Program-made: the position numbers and the translations under genes
Assembly (NCBI GenBank): GCA_016722565.1
Contig: JADKIU010000001.1
Coordinates: 930,001-994,000, forward strand
Length of the DNA stretch: 64,000 nt
Direction: 5' to 3'
DNA from: Bacteroidota bacterium
GTDB taxonomy: Bacteria; Bacteroidota; Bacteroidia; 2-12-FULL-35-15
Shown: positions 1 through 8,964 of the stretch, piece by piece
Layout of the letters: the number at the start of each line of letters is the position of its first letter
Position numbering within the stretch: the stretch's first letter is position 1
Notes under the pieces: generated by a model
What the model was told of the DNA's origin: nothing
Database searches by the model: none
The model's input: the letters and a program-made list of their open reading frames with translations, nothing else

Positions 1-203
1 ATATTTAAATAATACCAAGCTGGATTTGGTTGTGAACCCAAACATCCGTAGTTGGGACCTACTGGTGCTACCGTACTGGTAGATGCCGGGAAGTTAACCC
101 CTGATGCAGTACAAAATGGTGCTGCTCCGGCACAACTGCCTTGTGAATAACTCTGGAGAGTTGCAAAGAAAAAAATAGAGAGAACGAGGAGTAATTTTTT
201 CAT
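1..203 (-). CDS. Secreted protein, N-terminal fragment (cut by window edge)
   Basis: Only the first 67 or so codons lie in the window; the gene runs off the left edge. It starts with a signal peptide (MKKLLLVLSIFFFATLQSYS, then Q). The next 45 residues are close to the N-terminus of the downstream gene at 255-2885: both have a C-x4-PFCT segment and the shared stretch APVGPNYGCLGSQPNPA. The two genes are 51 bp apart on the same strand, so this is a tandem duplication of secreted, probably T9SS-exported, proteins. The function is unknown. The C-terminal sorting domain, if there is one, lies outside the window. Confidence 0.8.
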   Translation of the reverse strand, partial: MKKLLLVLSIFFFATLQSYSQGSCAGAAPFCTASGVNFPASTSTVAPVGPNYGCLGSQPNPAWYYLN

Positions 204-254
204 GCGTAATTTGTTTAGTAGTCCGTTATAATAATGTCTTGCTGTTTAGTAGTC

Positions 255-2885
255 TTATTTCACAATAGTAACATGTCCTATCGCTTTGTGTTTTTTTCCT
301 TTGAAATCCTGATAGTTGAAGCGGTAAACATATACATCTTCTTGCACTACTTCACCGTTGTTGTTTACTGATCCATTCCAGCCTTCGTTAATATTACGAG
401 TATGGTAAATTTTATTTCCCCATCTGTCAAAAATCATCATTTCATATTTGTCAGGAGAAATACCATGAGAGTAAATATTGAACACATCATTAACCCCATC
501 TGCATTTGGCGTAAATGTATTCGGAATGTATGCTGTAATAATATCATCAATAATAATCATGTACGTTATTGAATCGATACATCCATTCGCTGTTGTTGCG
601 TAAAGTGTAACGGGGTAGTACCCAATATTGCTCCATGTATGGTTTGGGTCTTGCTGTGTAGAAGATGTTAGGTCTCCAAAGTTCCATAACCAAGTACTTC
701 CATTTGTAGAGGTATTCGTAAAATAGGCTGTAGGATTTAAAATGTCAATGGTGGTCGGTGAAAAATAAAAATTAGCAACAGGTTGTGGGAATACATTAAT
801 CATACATGGAATAGAGTCGGTTGTTGAGCATCCCGCTCCGAAACTTACAGTCAAAGTAACAGTATGACATCCGTTCGTTGTATAAATATGAGTTGCATTT
901 GGTCCAGATCCAGTGCTACCATCACCAAAATTCCAAGTATAAGTCGCTCCAGGATTTCCTGCGGTGCTTGCTGTGAAGTTACATATAACAGGGTTACAAC
1001 CGCTTAAGGTATCTCCAGTGAAAATAGCAGTTGGAGGAGGTGATGTAGTTACTGTTGCAACCGCTGATCCGGTACAACCGCTACTTGTTCCAATTACGGT
1101 ATAGGTTCCAGCAGTTCCCGGAACTGTTATTGGATTTGTTACAGCGCCTGTCGACCAAGCGTAGGATGTTGCTCCCGTTGCTGTTAATGTTGTAGATATT
1201 CCTGTACAAGTTGTTGGTGAGTTTACTGTCACTATTGGAAGTGGGTTAACTGTAACTGTTGTAGAGGCACTTGCAGTGCAAGATGGAGGTCCAACTACAT
1301 TTACTGTTACGGTGTACACACCTGACATCGCAGCTGTTGCAGCAGGAATAGTCGGGTTTTGCACCGCTGATACAAATCCTCCCGGACCTGTCCAGCTATA
1401 CGTTGCGCCAGCAACAACGGTTGCTGTTAAATTTAAAGTTTGTCCTTCACAAATCGGTCCGTTATTTCCTGCGGTAACCGGACAAGAAGAGCAAGATGCT
1501 GGGGCGGTATAGTTTTGTGTTAATGTACATGCCGGATCTGCAGAAAATACTGCTGTCACAACACATGGCAATCCATCAGATGATAAGCTGTTTAAAGCAT
1601 ACGCCAATGGACTTACAAATGGAGGGTTTAAGGTTTGCACAGTTCCACCACATGAGCTGGTTACTGTTAAGGTACCTGTTGCTGGAGGATTGACAAATGA
1701 AATACTTCCTGTAACGGAATAGTTATTCGTAACAGGGTCACAAGCTGATGGAGTAGCAGAAAGAGTAGTAATCGAACATGTTATCGGACATGGTGCAGGC
1801 GCTGTATATGCTTGCGTAAAGGTACACGCAGGGTCAGCTGAAAAAACAGCCGTTACATTACAAGCAGCGCTGTTAGCTGGCAATCCTGGGAAACTATAGG
1901 CGGCAGGACTAACAAAGGGCGCATTTAAAACAACAGGGGTTCCACCACAAGAGTTGGTAATTGTTAATGTTCCGGTAGCAGGAGCATTTACAAATGTTAC
2001 ACTTCCACTTACATCGTATTGTTGTGTTGTGGTATTACATGCTGTTGGAGTTGCTGAAACTGCAGATATTAAGCAGGTTACCGTACAAGGTGCGGTTGCA
2101 GTAAATGCAGTTGTGAGTGTACATAATGGGTCGGCAGAAAATACAGCGGTAACAGTACATCCTGCACCTGAAGCCGGCAATCCTGCTAATGAATAGCCGA
2201 TGGATGTAGGCGGAAATGGCGGATTGATGACTTGCGTGACCCCGCTACAACTATTCGTTATTGTGAGTGTTCCTGTTGCAGGAGGATCCGTATAGGTAAT
2301 TGTTCCAGTGAGTGTATAGGTATTTGTGGCCGGATTACAAGGCCCTGGTACTGCCGTTAATGCAGTCATGTTACATAAAATTGCACAGTTGGTAGTAGCA
2401 GTACTGGACGGATCTGATTGAAAAGTAATATCTGCAGGTACTCCAGCAAAATTGGTTAACATCAAAATATAAAATTCCCCAGCTATGGCTGATGGGATTG
2501 TACAGGTCTCAACTGCTGCAGTTGAATAGCTGCAATCAACTGCTGAACCGGTTAATCCGGATGCACAACCTGCTGCAGGAGAGGTAAATGGCCCCCAGCA
2601 AATAAAATCCACATCTTGACCTGATCCAGAAGCATCGGTTTGTTCAATATCAATTTCTAAAGTACCTGAAGTAGCTATCTGAACATAATAAAATGCCGGA
2701 TTTGGTTGTGAGCCTAGGCAACCGTAGTTTGGGCCTACCGGAGCGGTAGTGGTGGTTGAAGCTGGAAATGTATAGGTTACTCCTGTACAAAATGGATCTG
2801 CTGTAGAACAGTCGCCACCTTGAGCCATTGTATAATTAACAAATAAGCCGAAAATGGCAATAATAGAGAGTACTAATTTTTTCAT
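255..2885 (-). CDS. Large secreted protein with PKD domains and gliding-type (CHU_C) T9SS C-terminus
   Basis: An 876-residue exported protein, likely a cell-surface adhesin or matrix protein. Domains in order: signal peptide (1-21); an N-terminal domain (about 25-165) shared with the neighbouring partial gene; three tandem Cys-containing repeats of about 100 residues (171-270, 271-369, 370-468); Ig-like segments with paired Cys (about 470-640); two PKD domains (about 645-785, with YTWNFGDGS and WLWNFGD cores); and a C-terminal CHU_C/gliding-associated domain beginning near TAYIPNTFTPNADGVNDVF and ending in VTIVK. CHU_C is known as the type B T9SS sorting signal. No catalytic motif is visible. 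Substrate and ligand are unknown. Confidence 0.9.
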   Translation of the reverse strand: MKKLVLSIIAIFGLFVNYTMAQGGDCSTADPFCTGVTYTFPASTTTTAPVGPNYGCLGSQPNPAFYYVQIATSGTLEIDIEQTDASGSGQDVDFICWGPFTSPAAGCASGLTGSAVDCSYSTAAVETCTIPSAIAGEFYILMLTNFAGVPADITFQSDPSSTATTNCAILCNMTALTAVPGPCNPATNTYTLTGTITYTDPPATGTLTITNSCSGVTQVINPPFPPTSIGYSLAGLPASGAGCTVTAVFSADPLCTLTTAFTATAPCTVTCLISAVSATPTACNTTTQQYDVSGSVTFVNAPATGTLTITNSCGGTPVVLNAPFVSPAAYSFPGLPANSAACNVTAVFSADPACTFTQAYTAPAPCPITCSITTLSATPSACDPVTNNYSVTGSISFVNPPATGTLTVTSSCGGTVQTLNPPFVSPLAYALNSLSSDGLPCVVTAVFSADPACTLTQNYTAPASCSSCPVTAGNNGPICEGQTLNLTATVVAGATYSWTGPGGFVSAVQNPTIPAATAAMSGVYTVTVNVVGPPSCTASASTTVTVNPLPIVTVNSPTTCTGISTTLTATGATSYAWSTGAVTNPITVPGTAGTYTVIGTSSGCTGSAVATVTTSPPPTAIFTGDTLSGCNPVICNFTASTAGNPGATYTWNFGDGSTGSGPNATHIYTTNGCHTVTLTVSFGAGCSTTDSIPCMINVFPQPVANFYFSPTTIDILNPTAYFTNTSTNGSTWLWNFGDLTSSTQQDPNHTWSNIGYYPVTLYATTANGCIDSITYMIIIDDIITAYIPNTFTPNADGVNDVFNIYSHGISPDKYEMMIFDRWGNKIYHTRNINEGWNGSVNNNGEVVQEDVYVYRFNYQDFKGKKHKAIGHVTIVK
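1482..2375 (-). repeat. Three tandem ~300-bp coding repeats
   Basis: This part of the 255-2885 gene encodes three consecutive units of about 100 residues. Each carries the pattern SATPxxC, then PPATGTLT(I/V)T, then an SCxG motif, then VTAVFSADPxCT. Cys positions are conserved across all three copies, which suggests disulfide-stapled beta-sandwich modules. Copies two and three are the most alike. Such in-frame repeats can expand or contract by recombination and are easily mis-assembled. Confidence 0.85.
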
Positions 2886-3101
2886 TAAATGATTGTTAAG
2901 AGAGTTTTATCGTTATAAATATAAGCTTTTTTTCTCAACCTAATGGTTGATGCAAAAAAGTGAAGGAAAGTTGCATTCGTTTTCCATAAAACGGCCAAAA
3001 TGTTAGTAAAACCGAAATCTGTTTAAAACTTAATGGTTGGATATGTTTTTCTTTTCTAATTTAGCACTCAAATTTTGATAACCCTATAAAATTATAATAA
3101 A

Positions 3102-4037
3102 ATGAAAGTAACCGTAGTAGGAGCAGGAAATGTAGGTGCTACATCCGCAGATGTATTGGCATTTCGTAAAATCGCTTCAGAAGTAGTTTTGCTTGATATC
3201 AGAGAAAATTTCGCTGAAGGAAAAGCTTTGGACATGATGCAAACCGCAACATTAAACGGATTTGATACCCGTGTTAGCGGAAGTACAAACGATTATGCAA
3301 AAACAGCAAACAGCGATGTGGTTGTCATCACAAGCGGTGTACCTCGTAAACCGGGTATGACTCGTGAAGAGTTAATCGGAATCAATGCCGGAATCGTTAA
3401 AAACGTTACCGAAAATTTATTAAAACATTCTCCGAATGCCATTGTAATTGTGGTGAGTAACCCAATGGATACAATGACATACCTTGCTTTGAAAGAAAGC
3501 AAATTGCCTAAAAACAGAATCATCGGAATGGGTGGAATCCTTGATAGCGCTCGTTTTAAATGTTATTTGTCTTTAGCATTGGATGCTTCTCCTAACGATA
3601 TCGAAGGAATGGTAATTGGTGGACATGGTGATACAACCATGATTCCATTAACTAGAATGGCTTCTTATAAAGGTGTTCCGGTTGGACAATTTATTGATGC
3701 TGACAAATTGAAAAAAGTTGCTGCTGACACAATGGTAGGTGGAGCAACATTAACTGGAATGCTTGGTACTTCTGCTTGGTATGCTCCTGGAGCTGCTGTT
3801 GCAGCTTTGGTGGATAGCATTTTGAATGATCAGAAAAAATTATTCCCTTGCTGCGTTTATTTGGATGGTGAATACGGACAAAAAGATATTTGTCTTGGAG
3901 TTCCTGTTATCATCGGAAAAAATGGTTGGGAAAAAATTGTGGACATTAAATTAAACGAAGAAGAAAAAGCAGCATTCGCAAAAAGTGCAGATGCAGTTCG
4001 CAACATGAACAACATTTTAAGCACAATTACTGTTTAA
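3102..4037 (+). CDS. mdh: Malate dehydrogenase
   Basis: A 311-residue NAD-dependent malate dehydrogenase of the LDH-like type found in Bacteroidota; it interconverts malate and oxaloacetate in the TCA cycle in the cytoplasm. The N-terminal dinucleotide fold has VVGAGNVGATSADVLA (5-20). The substrate-loop arginines lie in VPRKPGMTREEL, followed by VVSNPMDTMTYLA. The catalytic His is in GGHGDTTMIP. The length is normal for the family and no residue is missing. It is monocistronic, with its own terminator immediately downstream. Confidence 0.97.
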   Translation: MKVTVVGAGNVGATSADVLAFRKIASEVVLLDIRENFAEGKALDMMQTATLNGFDTRVSGSTNDYAKTANSDVVVITSGVPRKPGMTREELIGINAGIVKNVTENLLKHSPNAIVIVVSNPMDTMTYLALKESKLPKNRIIGMGGILDSARFKCYLSLALDASPNDIEGMVIGGHGDTTMIPLTRMASYKGVPVGQFIDADKLKKVAADTMVGGATLTGMLGTSAWYAPGAAVAALVDSILNDQKKLFPCCVYLDGEYGQKDICLGVPVIIGKNGWEKIVDIKLNEEEKAAFAKSADAVRNMNNILSTITV

Positions 4038-4060
4038 TTTTTTTTTATTGATTTTTATAC

Positions 4061-4092
4061 AAAGGCGACTGATTTATCGGTCGCCTTTTTTC
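4061..4092 (+). terminator. Rho-independent terminator after mdh
   Basis: A 9-bp stem (AAAGGCGAC / GTCGCCTTT) with a 10-nt loop, followed by a T-run. It lies 24 bp after the mdh stop codon and ends just before the next start codon at 4098. Confidence 0.8.
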
Positions 4093-4097
4093 ATACG

Positions 4098-4538
4098 ATG
4101 ACAACAACAATCCCTTTTAAAGTTTTAGATATTGCTGGTGAAGGATTTCATTTGCTGCTAAAAATGTACATCAATAAAAAAGTTGCACATGTGATTATCG
4201 ATACCGGTGCTTCTAAAACTGTTTTTGATAAAACAAGAATTGCGAAATACGTTTCTGATAAAACATTTGAAAAACATGATAGTTTGTCGAGTGGGTTGGG
4301 AACAAACACGATGCAGAGCGAACAAGTTTTTATTAAAAAATTAAAAATCGGAGATTTGGAAATCGATGGGTATAAAACAATTTTACTTGACTTGTCACAT
4401 GTCAATCAATCGTATCATCAAATTGGTTTGAAGCCGGTAGATGGGGTTTTGGGAAGTGATCTTCTTTTGAAATACAAGGCGGTGATTGATTATGAAAAGA
4501 ATGTTTTGAAATTAAAATTTTCTAAAATCAAGAAATAA
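4098..4538 (+). CDS. Retropepsin-like aspartic protease family protein
   Basis: A 146-residue protein with no signal peptide, so probably cytoplasmic. The core motif IIDTGASKTVFD has the retropepsin Asp-Thr-Gly (D35). A flap-like region follows (GLGTN), and then a hydrophobic-hydrophobic-Gly motif (VDGVLGSDLL), as expected of single-domain retropepsin folds that act as dimers. Proteolytic activity is inferred from the motif only. The start follows the mdh terminator directly, so it may depend on partial readthrough or a weak promoter. It converges with the minus-strand operon beginning at 4555. Confidence 0.8.
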   Translation: MTTTIPFKVLDIAGEGFHLLLKMYINKKVAHVIIDTGASKTVFDKTRIAKYVSDKTFEKHDSLSSGLGTNTMQSEQVFIKKLKIGDLEIDGYKTILLDLSHVNQSYHQIGLKPVDGVLGSDLLLKYKAVIDYEKNVLKLKFSKIKK

Positions 4539-4554
4539 CTTTTCGACTTCACTT

Positions 4555-4965
4555 TTAAATAAACTTAGATTTTACTTCTGCAGTCGGAACCATACAACTG
4601 TCCTTTTTGCCCCACCATTTATATCTGTTTCTTGCAACAAAATCATAAACTGCATCACGGACAAATGTTGGAATTATAATAAAGCCGAACGCAAGTGGGT
4701 ACAATCCGTTGAGGTGTTTACTGATTTTTAAAATGGCTGTCGATTTTATAAAAACGGTATTGTTTTCAATCAAAATGATGCTGTCAATTTTTTGAGAATC
4801 GATGTGGTGTTTTTCTAATAAATGTTTTCCAGTTTCGGATTGAAGTGCGGTAAATTTAAATCTGTTTTTTTTATCGTGTTTAATGATTTTGTTGACAGAC
4901 GCATTGCAGAAATTACAAACGCCATCAAACAGAATGATTGCAGTATTGCTGGGTAGTTCAGGCAT
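4555..4965 (-). CDS. DCC-family (DUF393) thiol-disulfide-type protein
   Basis: A 136-residue protein of the DUF393/DCC family, defined by the N-terminal motif DGVCNFC (D14, C17, C20) in a thioredoxin-like context. The biochemical role of the family is not settled; a thiol-disulfide oxidoreductase role is usually proposed. Its start codon abuts the stop codon of the cytochrome/beta-propeller gene (4966-6432), so it is the last gene of the six-gene minus-strand operon. A redox function would suit that operon, but this is inference. Confidence 0.85.
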   Translation of the reverse strand: MPELPSNTAIILFDGVCNFCNASVNKIIKHDKKNRFKFTALQSETGKHLLEKHHIDSQKIDSIILIENNTVFIKSTAILKISKHLNGLYPLAFGFIIIPTFVRDAVYDFVARNRYKWWGKKDSCMVPTAEVKSKFI

Positions 4966-6432
4966 CTATTGTCGTGCTGAAATAGAATAGGGGTCAACAG
5001 AAACTTCTACTTTTTTTACAGTTCCATTTTGATTCGTAATCATCGTTCGAGTCACTAAATCAATGAATGTTACATTCCCGTTTCTTCCTCCACATTCTCC
5101 GGAATGATGAGGTGCAGGTCCGTCACTCGTTGCGTTTCTGTTTGCAACGTAGACTAATTTTTTTACATCGTCTACTTCAATCCCATGTGGTTGATGTCCG
5201 GTATAAATAACACTTTGTAAGGTATTTGTTAAATAATTGATGATGGCAACTGAACCTCGTTTGCCAGGAAAGCTAAGTGTGTCTTCTGTACATGTTACAT
5301 AAACATATGGAGTTGTCGTTGAAAAACTCATTTCTGATGGCAATGCACCTACCGGAATAATTGCAAGTAACGAGTCGTTGCTTGTTTGCATTATTCTAAC
5401 TTCTGATGTTCCCTGACAGGTTACAAAATATTTTGTACCGGTTGGATTAAAGCGAACTTCATGTGCATTTAAATTGGATGCAGGTAAGCTGGTGTATAAG
5501 TTTACTTCAGAATAAGCGCTGAAATCAGCAACTGGAATTTTGTATAATTTACTACTGTTAGTTTGTTGAGTGATGTATAATGTGTCGTCATTGGAATTTA
5601 AAGCAGAGCCGTGTGGGTAAGAGAATCCGGATTGAACGGTGGCGGTCATATTCGTTAAATCAACTGTCGCAACTTTTGCTGCAGTCGGACTTAAATCCAC
5701 ACAAAAAGCTGTTTGAGAATTGCTTGTAATAACAAATGTGTTCCAATACCCTGAGCCGATAAATGCTCTTCCTACAAAACTATCATCACTTGTTCTGTAT
5801 TTTTCTAAATATTGCCCAGCTAAAAAAACAACATACCAATATTCATTATCCGGAGAAACGCGAATCATGTGCGGTGATTCACTGCTAGCAGAACTACCTA
5901 CATTAACGTATCGCATTGGTAATAATGTTTCTTGATCAAATACCGTAACTACATCACAGCCTTGGTTGGTGACATAAAACTTTTTACGATTCGGATTGTT
6001 GGAAAATTTAACATCTACATCTCTGTTTGGAGCACCTGCATTGATCCAGTTTTTCATTAGCGTCACTTCTTCTCTGGTCAACTTTGTTTCATTGTAGGGC
6101 ATCGTTGGAGAAAGTGTAACCCCTAAATCAGGATAGGTGTTGATGTAAGAGAAAAATGTGCTGTAGTCATGTCGAAATGGAATAACAGCAGCGCTACCAC
6201 TTCCGCCTTCAAATAGTTTATCCCAACTTTCCATAGATAAACCACCTGCAGCGCCTTTGCTTTGGTCGGTGTGACAGCCCGGTGTAGCGCATTTGGTAAA
6301 AATGATTTTCCCGACATCGTCCGGAAATTGGTTGTAATCCGGAATTCCTTTTTCGTTGGTACAAGTCGAAAAAAAACACATCCCGAATATCAGAACTGCT
6401 GAAAAAAGGAATGTGTTTTTTTTTGTAATCAT
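4966..6432 (-). CDS. Lipoprotein with c-type cytochrome motif and YncE-like beta-propeller
   Basis: A 488-residue predicted lipoprotein (lipobox FSTC, acylated Cys at 24). An N-terminal cytochrome-like domain (about 35-135) has a CX4CH motif, CATPGCH (C48, C53, H54), rather than the usual CXXCH. From about residue 145 to the end are repeated beta-propeller blades of the YncE/SMP-30 type, for example KKFYVTNQGCDVVTVFD and PHGIEVDDVKKLVYVANR, with a His-rich loop APHHSGECGG near residue 450. It is probably an extracytoplasmic electron-transfer or metal-handling protein. It sits 6 bp downstream of the small lipoprotein gene. Confidence 0.85.
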   Translation of the reverse strand: MITKKNTFLFSAVLIFGMCFFSTCTNEKGIPDYNQFPDDVGKIIFTKCATPGCHTDQSKGAAGGLSMESWDKLFEGGSGSAAVIPFRHDYSTFFSYINTYPDLGVTLSPTMPYNETKLTREEVTLMKNWINAGAPNRDVDVKFSNNPNRKKFYVTNQGCDVVTVFDQETLLPMRYVNVGSSASSESPHMIRVSPDNEYWYVVFLAGQYLEKYRTSDDSFVGRAFIGSGYWNTFVITSNSQTAFCVDLSPTAAKVATVDLTNMTATVQSGFSYPHGSALNSNDDTLYITQQTNSSKLYKIPVADFSAYSEVNLYTSLPASNLNAHEVRFNPTGTKYFVTCQGTSEVRIMQTSNDSLLAIIPVGALPSEMSFSTTTPYVYVTCTEDTLSFPGKRGSVAIINYLTNTLQSVIYTGHQPHGIEVDDVKKLVYVANRNATSDGPAPHHSGECGGRNGNVTFIDLVTRTMITNQNGTVKKVEVSVDPYSISARQ

Positions 6433-6438
6433 TTCGTT

Positions 6439-6821
6439 TTATTCTGTAACAGGAACATCCGAAGTAAGCGCTTCGTTTCTTCTTAACTTAATAGAAATGC
6501 CTCCAACTACTTGTTCTAAAATTGCATCGTCATAACCTACACCATAAAGATAATAATCTCCTTTTTGAAGTCCTGAAAACTCATAATGAGCATTTGCATC
6601 TGCTGTTACTTTATCATCGTAAACAGAAACATCTGTTCCTGGGAATTCCGTTGCGCCATATTTAATGTAAACAATTGCATTGGGAATAAGTTTAGTATGG
6701 TGTTTCACATTTCCTGTTACACTGGATTTTCCGCCAGTGCCTTCTTTTTTACAAGCAGAAAAAGTGAATGTAAGTATTGCTGTAAAGAAAAGGATGGTCG
6801 TATATTTAAAAGTGTTTTCAT
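6439..6821 (-). CDS. Small lipoprotein with apparent frameshift at codon 3
   Basis: The intact part encodes a carboxypeptidase-regulatory-like beta-sandwich (from NAIVYIKYGATEFPGTDV to the stop). An upstream extension in the same frame gives a clear lipoprotein signal, FFTAILTFTFSACKK, but no start codon in that frame. The ATG at 6821-6819 is one base out of phase. Adding one A to the A4 run just after it (T-run 6815-6818 on the plus strand) would restore MKNTFKYTTILFFTAIL and a 127-residue lipoprotein. I therefore annotate the whole gene as one CDS with a probable single-base deletion. A shorter start at 6708 would lose the export signal. Third-last gene of the mbnPH-type operon; function unknown. 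Confidence 0.7.
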
Positions 6822-6843
6822 GAGATTATTTATTTGTATAAAG

Positions 6844-7899
6844 TTAAGATTCTTTTTTGGATTTTAAAAGATATTTCTTTTGATTGAAACTATAGGTCAA
6901 TCCGACCAAAAATTTTCCCGCTGTTGCGAGGTTGCCATCGAATTTCTTTTCGGATATAGGTAATTGAAAAGAGGTATTTATGGAAATTTGTTTGTAAAAC
7001 ACATCCAGTCCAATCCCTGCTGTTGCAATGTTCATCTCCGTTGCGGGTTGGTAAACCTTATCGATATACAATCCTTTTGTATACTCATAATATCCTTGGA
7101 TGGAAGGAAATAGTTTTAAATCTTTATCCTGACGGAATTTATAAAAAAGGTTGAGGTAATTGGTTGTGCTATTTCCAATTCGTTCATGGTAATAATTGTC
7201 GCCATTGATTTTGTAGGCGGTCATGAAATTAATTCCCAGTTTTTTATATCCGAAAACATAATTTAAATAACTCATGTAATCAATGCTTCCTGTGCCGGGT
7301 TGTAATAAAAAGTCAATACGTTGGTTGTTTTCATCTTTCTGATAATAATCGCCTACAGGTAGTTTTATTCCGGCACCTAAGATTAAGCGGTGTTGGAACT
7401 TTTCTGTCATCGTACGATTAATCAAATGAATCCCTGTAAAAAATGTCAGATCGCTGATGCCTGAAATTTTTTGTTTTAGATCACTTTTACTGCTTGTGTT
7501 CATTGTAAAAGGGATAACCGCATTTAGTTCGATTCGCTTATGAATAAAAAATTTAGCACGGAGTTCGGCTGTAGTATATAATTCGTAATCACTTTGTAAG
7601 TGCTTTGGTTGCACGGGTTCAGTGTTTGGACTGCCGGTGCTTCCGTGTTTCAATGCATTATAATTACCATTTGAATTGGCGAATGTATTTGACGAAGTGT
7701 TTGATGAAAGAGCACTTTTCTGAAATACATTGTGATGTTGATCTGTATTCTGATAGCCGTTAAACATTTTATAACGGTACATTGCAGTAATACTGCTGTG
7801 ATTATCATATGGGGTGATGCCCATAAAACAACCGCAAAAATCACAAGCAAATAAACTATTGGTAATTATAACACTTAAGAGTGTTATAGCTGTTTTCAT
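6844..7899 (-). CDS. Exported Cys-rich-N-terminus envelope protein, probable beta-barrel
   Basis: A 351-residue protein starting at MKTAITLLSV. An alternative start at 7920 would add seven residues and overlap the di-heme gene. The signal peptide ends at LFAC, which could be a lipobox or a plain signal-peptidase site. The next residues form a tight Cys cluster, CDFCGC (C19, C22, C24). The rest is rich in alternating aromatic beta-strands and ends in GLTYSFNQ before a Lys-rich tail, suggesting an outer-membrane barrel. I do not recognise a characterised family. It lies 10 bp downstream of the MbnH-like gene and is probably co-transcribed. Confidence 0.75.
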   Translation of the reverse strand: MKTAITLLSVIITNSLFACDFCGCFMGITPYDNHSSITAMYRYKMFNGYQNTDQHHNVFQKSALSSNTSSNTFANSNGNYNALKHGSTGSPNTEPVQPKHLQSDYELYTTAELRAKFFIHKRIELNAVIPFTMNTSSKSDLKQKISGISDLTFFTGIHLINRTMTEKFQHRLILGAGIKLPVGDYYQKDENNQRIDFLLQPGTGSIDYMSYLNYVFGYKKLGINFMTAYKINGDNYYHERIGNSTTNYLNLFYKFRQDKDLKLFPSIQGYYEYTKGLYIDKVYQPATEMNIATAGIGLDVFYKQISINTSFQLPISEKKFDGNLATAGKFLVGLTYSFNQKKYLLKSKKES

Positions 7900-7909
7900 T
7901 AATATTGAA

Positions 7910-8959
7910 TTAAGGTGCAAAAGGATCGTTAAACCTAGGGTCAGTAATAAATTCGGTATCTGAGAGTGTTTTTAAAAATGCAATTAGATCTGCTTTTTCA
8001 GTTGAAGTTAGCGGAATTCCACCCACTACTCCTGGACTTATCGTACTTGAGTTTACAACTCCGCTGCTATAATGATCCATCACTTGGCTCAATGTGGAGA
8101 ATCTTCCATCGTGCATATACGGTCGTGTTAAATTCACATTGCGTAACGATGGAACTTTAAATGTTCCAGAATCAGCTGCAAGTAATGTTATTGTTGCTCT
8201 TCCAGCATCTGTGAAAACGCTATCCAATCCGTTATTCATAAAAGCCATATTTGTAAATAAAGGAGCAGTATGACAAGAATTGCATTTGTCCATGAACAAG
8301 TTTAATCCATTTTGTTCGGAAGCTGTTAGGATTATTTCTCCTCTGGAATATTTATCGTATTTTGAATTATACGAAACTAACATTCCTTGAAATTGAGTGA
8401 TAGCTCTGAAAATAAGCTGACTGGTAACCGTTTCTGTTCCGAAAGCATCTTTAAACATTGCTGTGTAAGACGGATCATTTTGGATTTTGATTACCATATT
8501 GGCAATGCTTTCATCCATTTCAACAGGGTTGGTAATAGGAGCAGTTGGTTGTACTTCAATGTGATTTACTCCACCATCCCACATAAACGATGTGTGCCAG
8601 TTTAAGTTAAATAATCCGGGTGCGTTTCTTGTTCCTAAAAGTCCGTCTATTCCATGGCTGACCACATGATCTAAATGAGAAAAGGCTGCAAATTGCTGGT
8701 GACAACTTCCACATGAAACCGTATTGTCTCTTGATAGTTGCGGGTCATAAAACAATTTTCTTCCTAAAACAAAACCTTCCTTTGTTAATGGGTTGCCTGT
8801 GAAATCATAATTCGGATAAGGCCAGCCCGGAGGGACAATCAGACGAATGTTATCTGCAGGTAATTCTTCAACGATAGGAGGATCAACTTCACACGAACTC
8901 GCTGCAACTATTATAGTTGCAGCGACCATCGTGTATTTAAGTGCATTTTTTAAAAACAT
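7910..8959 (-). CDS. Di-heme cytochrome c peroxidase / MbnH-MauG-like enzyme (lipoprotein)
   Basis: A 349-residue lipoprotein (lipobox ASSC, Cys23) with two c-type heme sites, CGSCH (C83, C86, H87) and CNSCH (C226, C229, H230). Further family landmarks are LGRKLFYDPQLSRD, NAPGLFNL, FMWDGG and RPYMHDGRFSTL. This is the bacterial di-heme peroxidase superfamily, which includes CcpA, MauG and MbnH. The adjacent upstream gene is MbnP-like, and MbnH is known to oxidise a Trp of its partner MbnP to kynurenine, so an MbnH-like role is the best reading. Ordinary peroxide reduction cannot be excluded from sequence. Confidence 0.9.
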   Translation of the reverse strand: MFLKNALKYTMVAATIIVAASSCEVDPPIVEELPADNIRLIVPPGWPYPNYDFTGNPLTKEGFVLGRKLFYDPQLSRDNTVSCGSCHQQFAAFSHLDHVVSHGIDGLLGTRNAPGLFNLNWHTSFMWDGGVNHIEVQPTAPITNPVEMDESIANMVIKIQNDPSYTAMFKDAFGTETVTSQLIFRAITQFQGMLVSYNSKYDKYSRGEIILTASEQNGLNLFMDKCNSCHTAPLFTNMAFMNNGLDSVFTDAGRATITLLAADSGTFKVPSLRNVNLTRPYMHDGRFSTLSQVMDHYSSGVVNSSTISPGVVGGIPLTSTEKADLIAFLKTLSDTEFITDPRFNDPFAP

Positions 8960-8964
8960 TTTTA

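Noticed and set aside
1276..2196. Plus-strand open frames opposite the large secreted gene
   Set aside because: They are antisense shadows of the repetitive Thr/Ala-rich coding sequence and have no start context or family features.
4098..4538. Retropepsin-like protein as a retroelement protease
   Set aside because: No reverse transcriptase or integrase is nearby and single-domain retropepsins are common in bacterial chromosomes.
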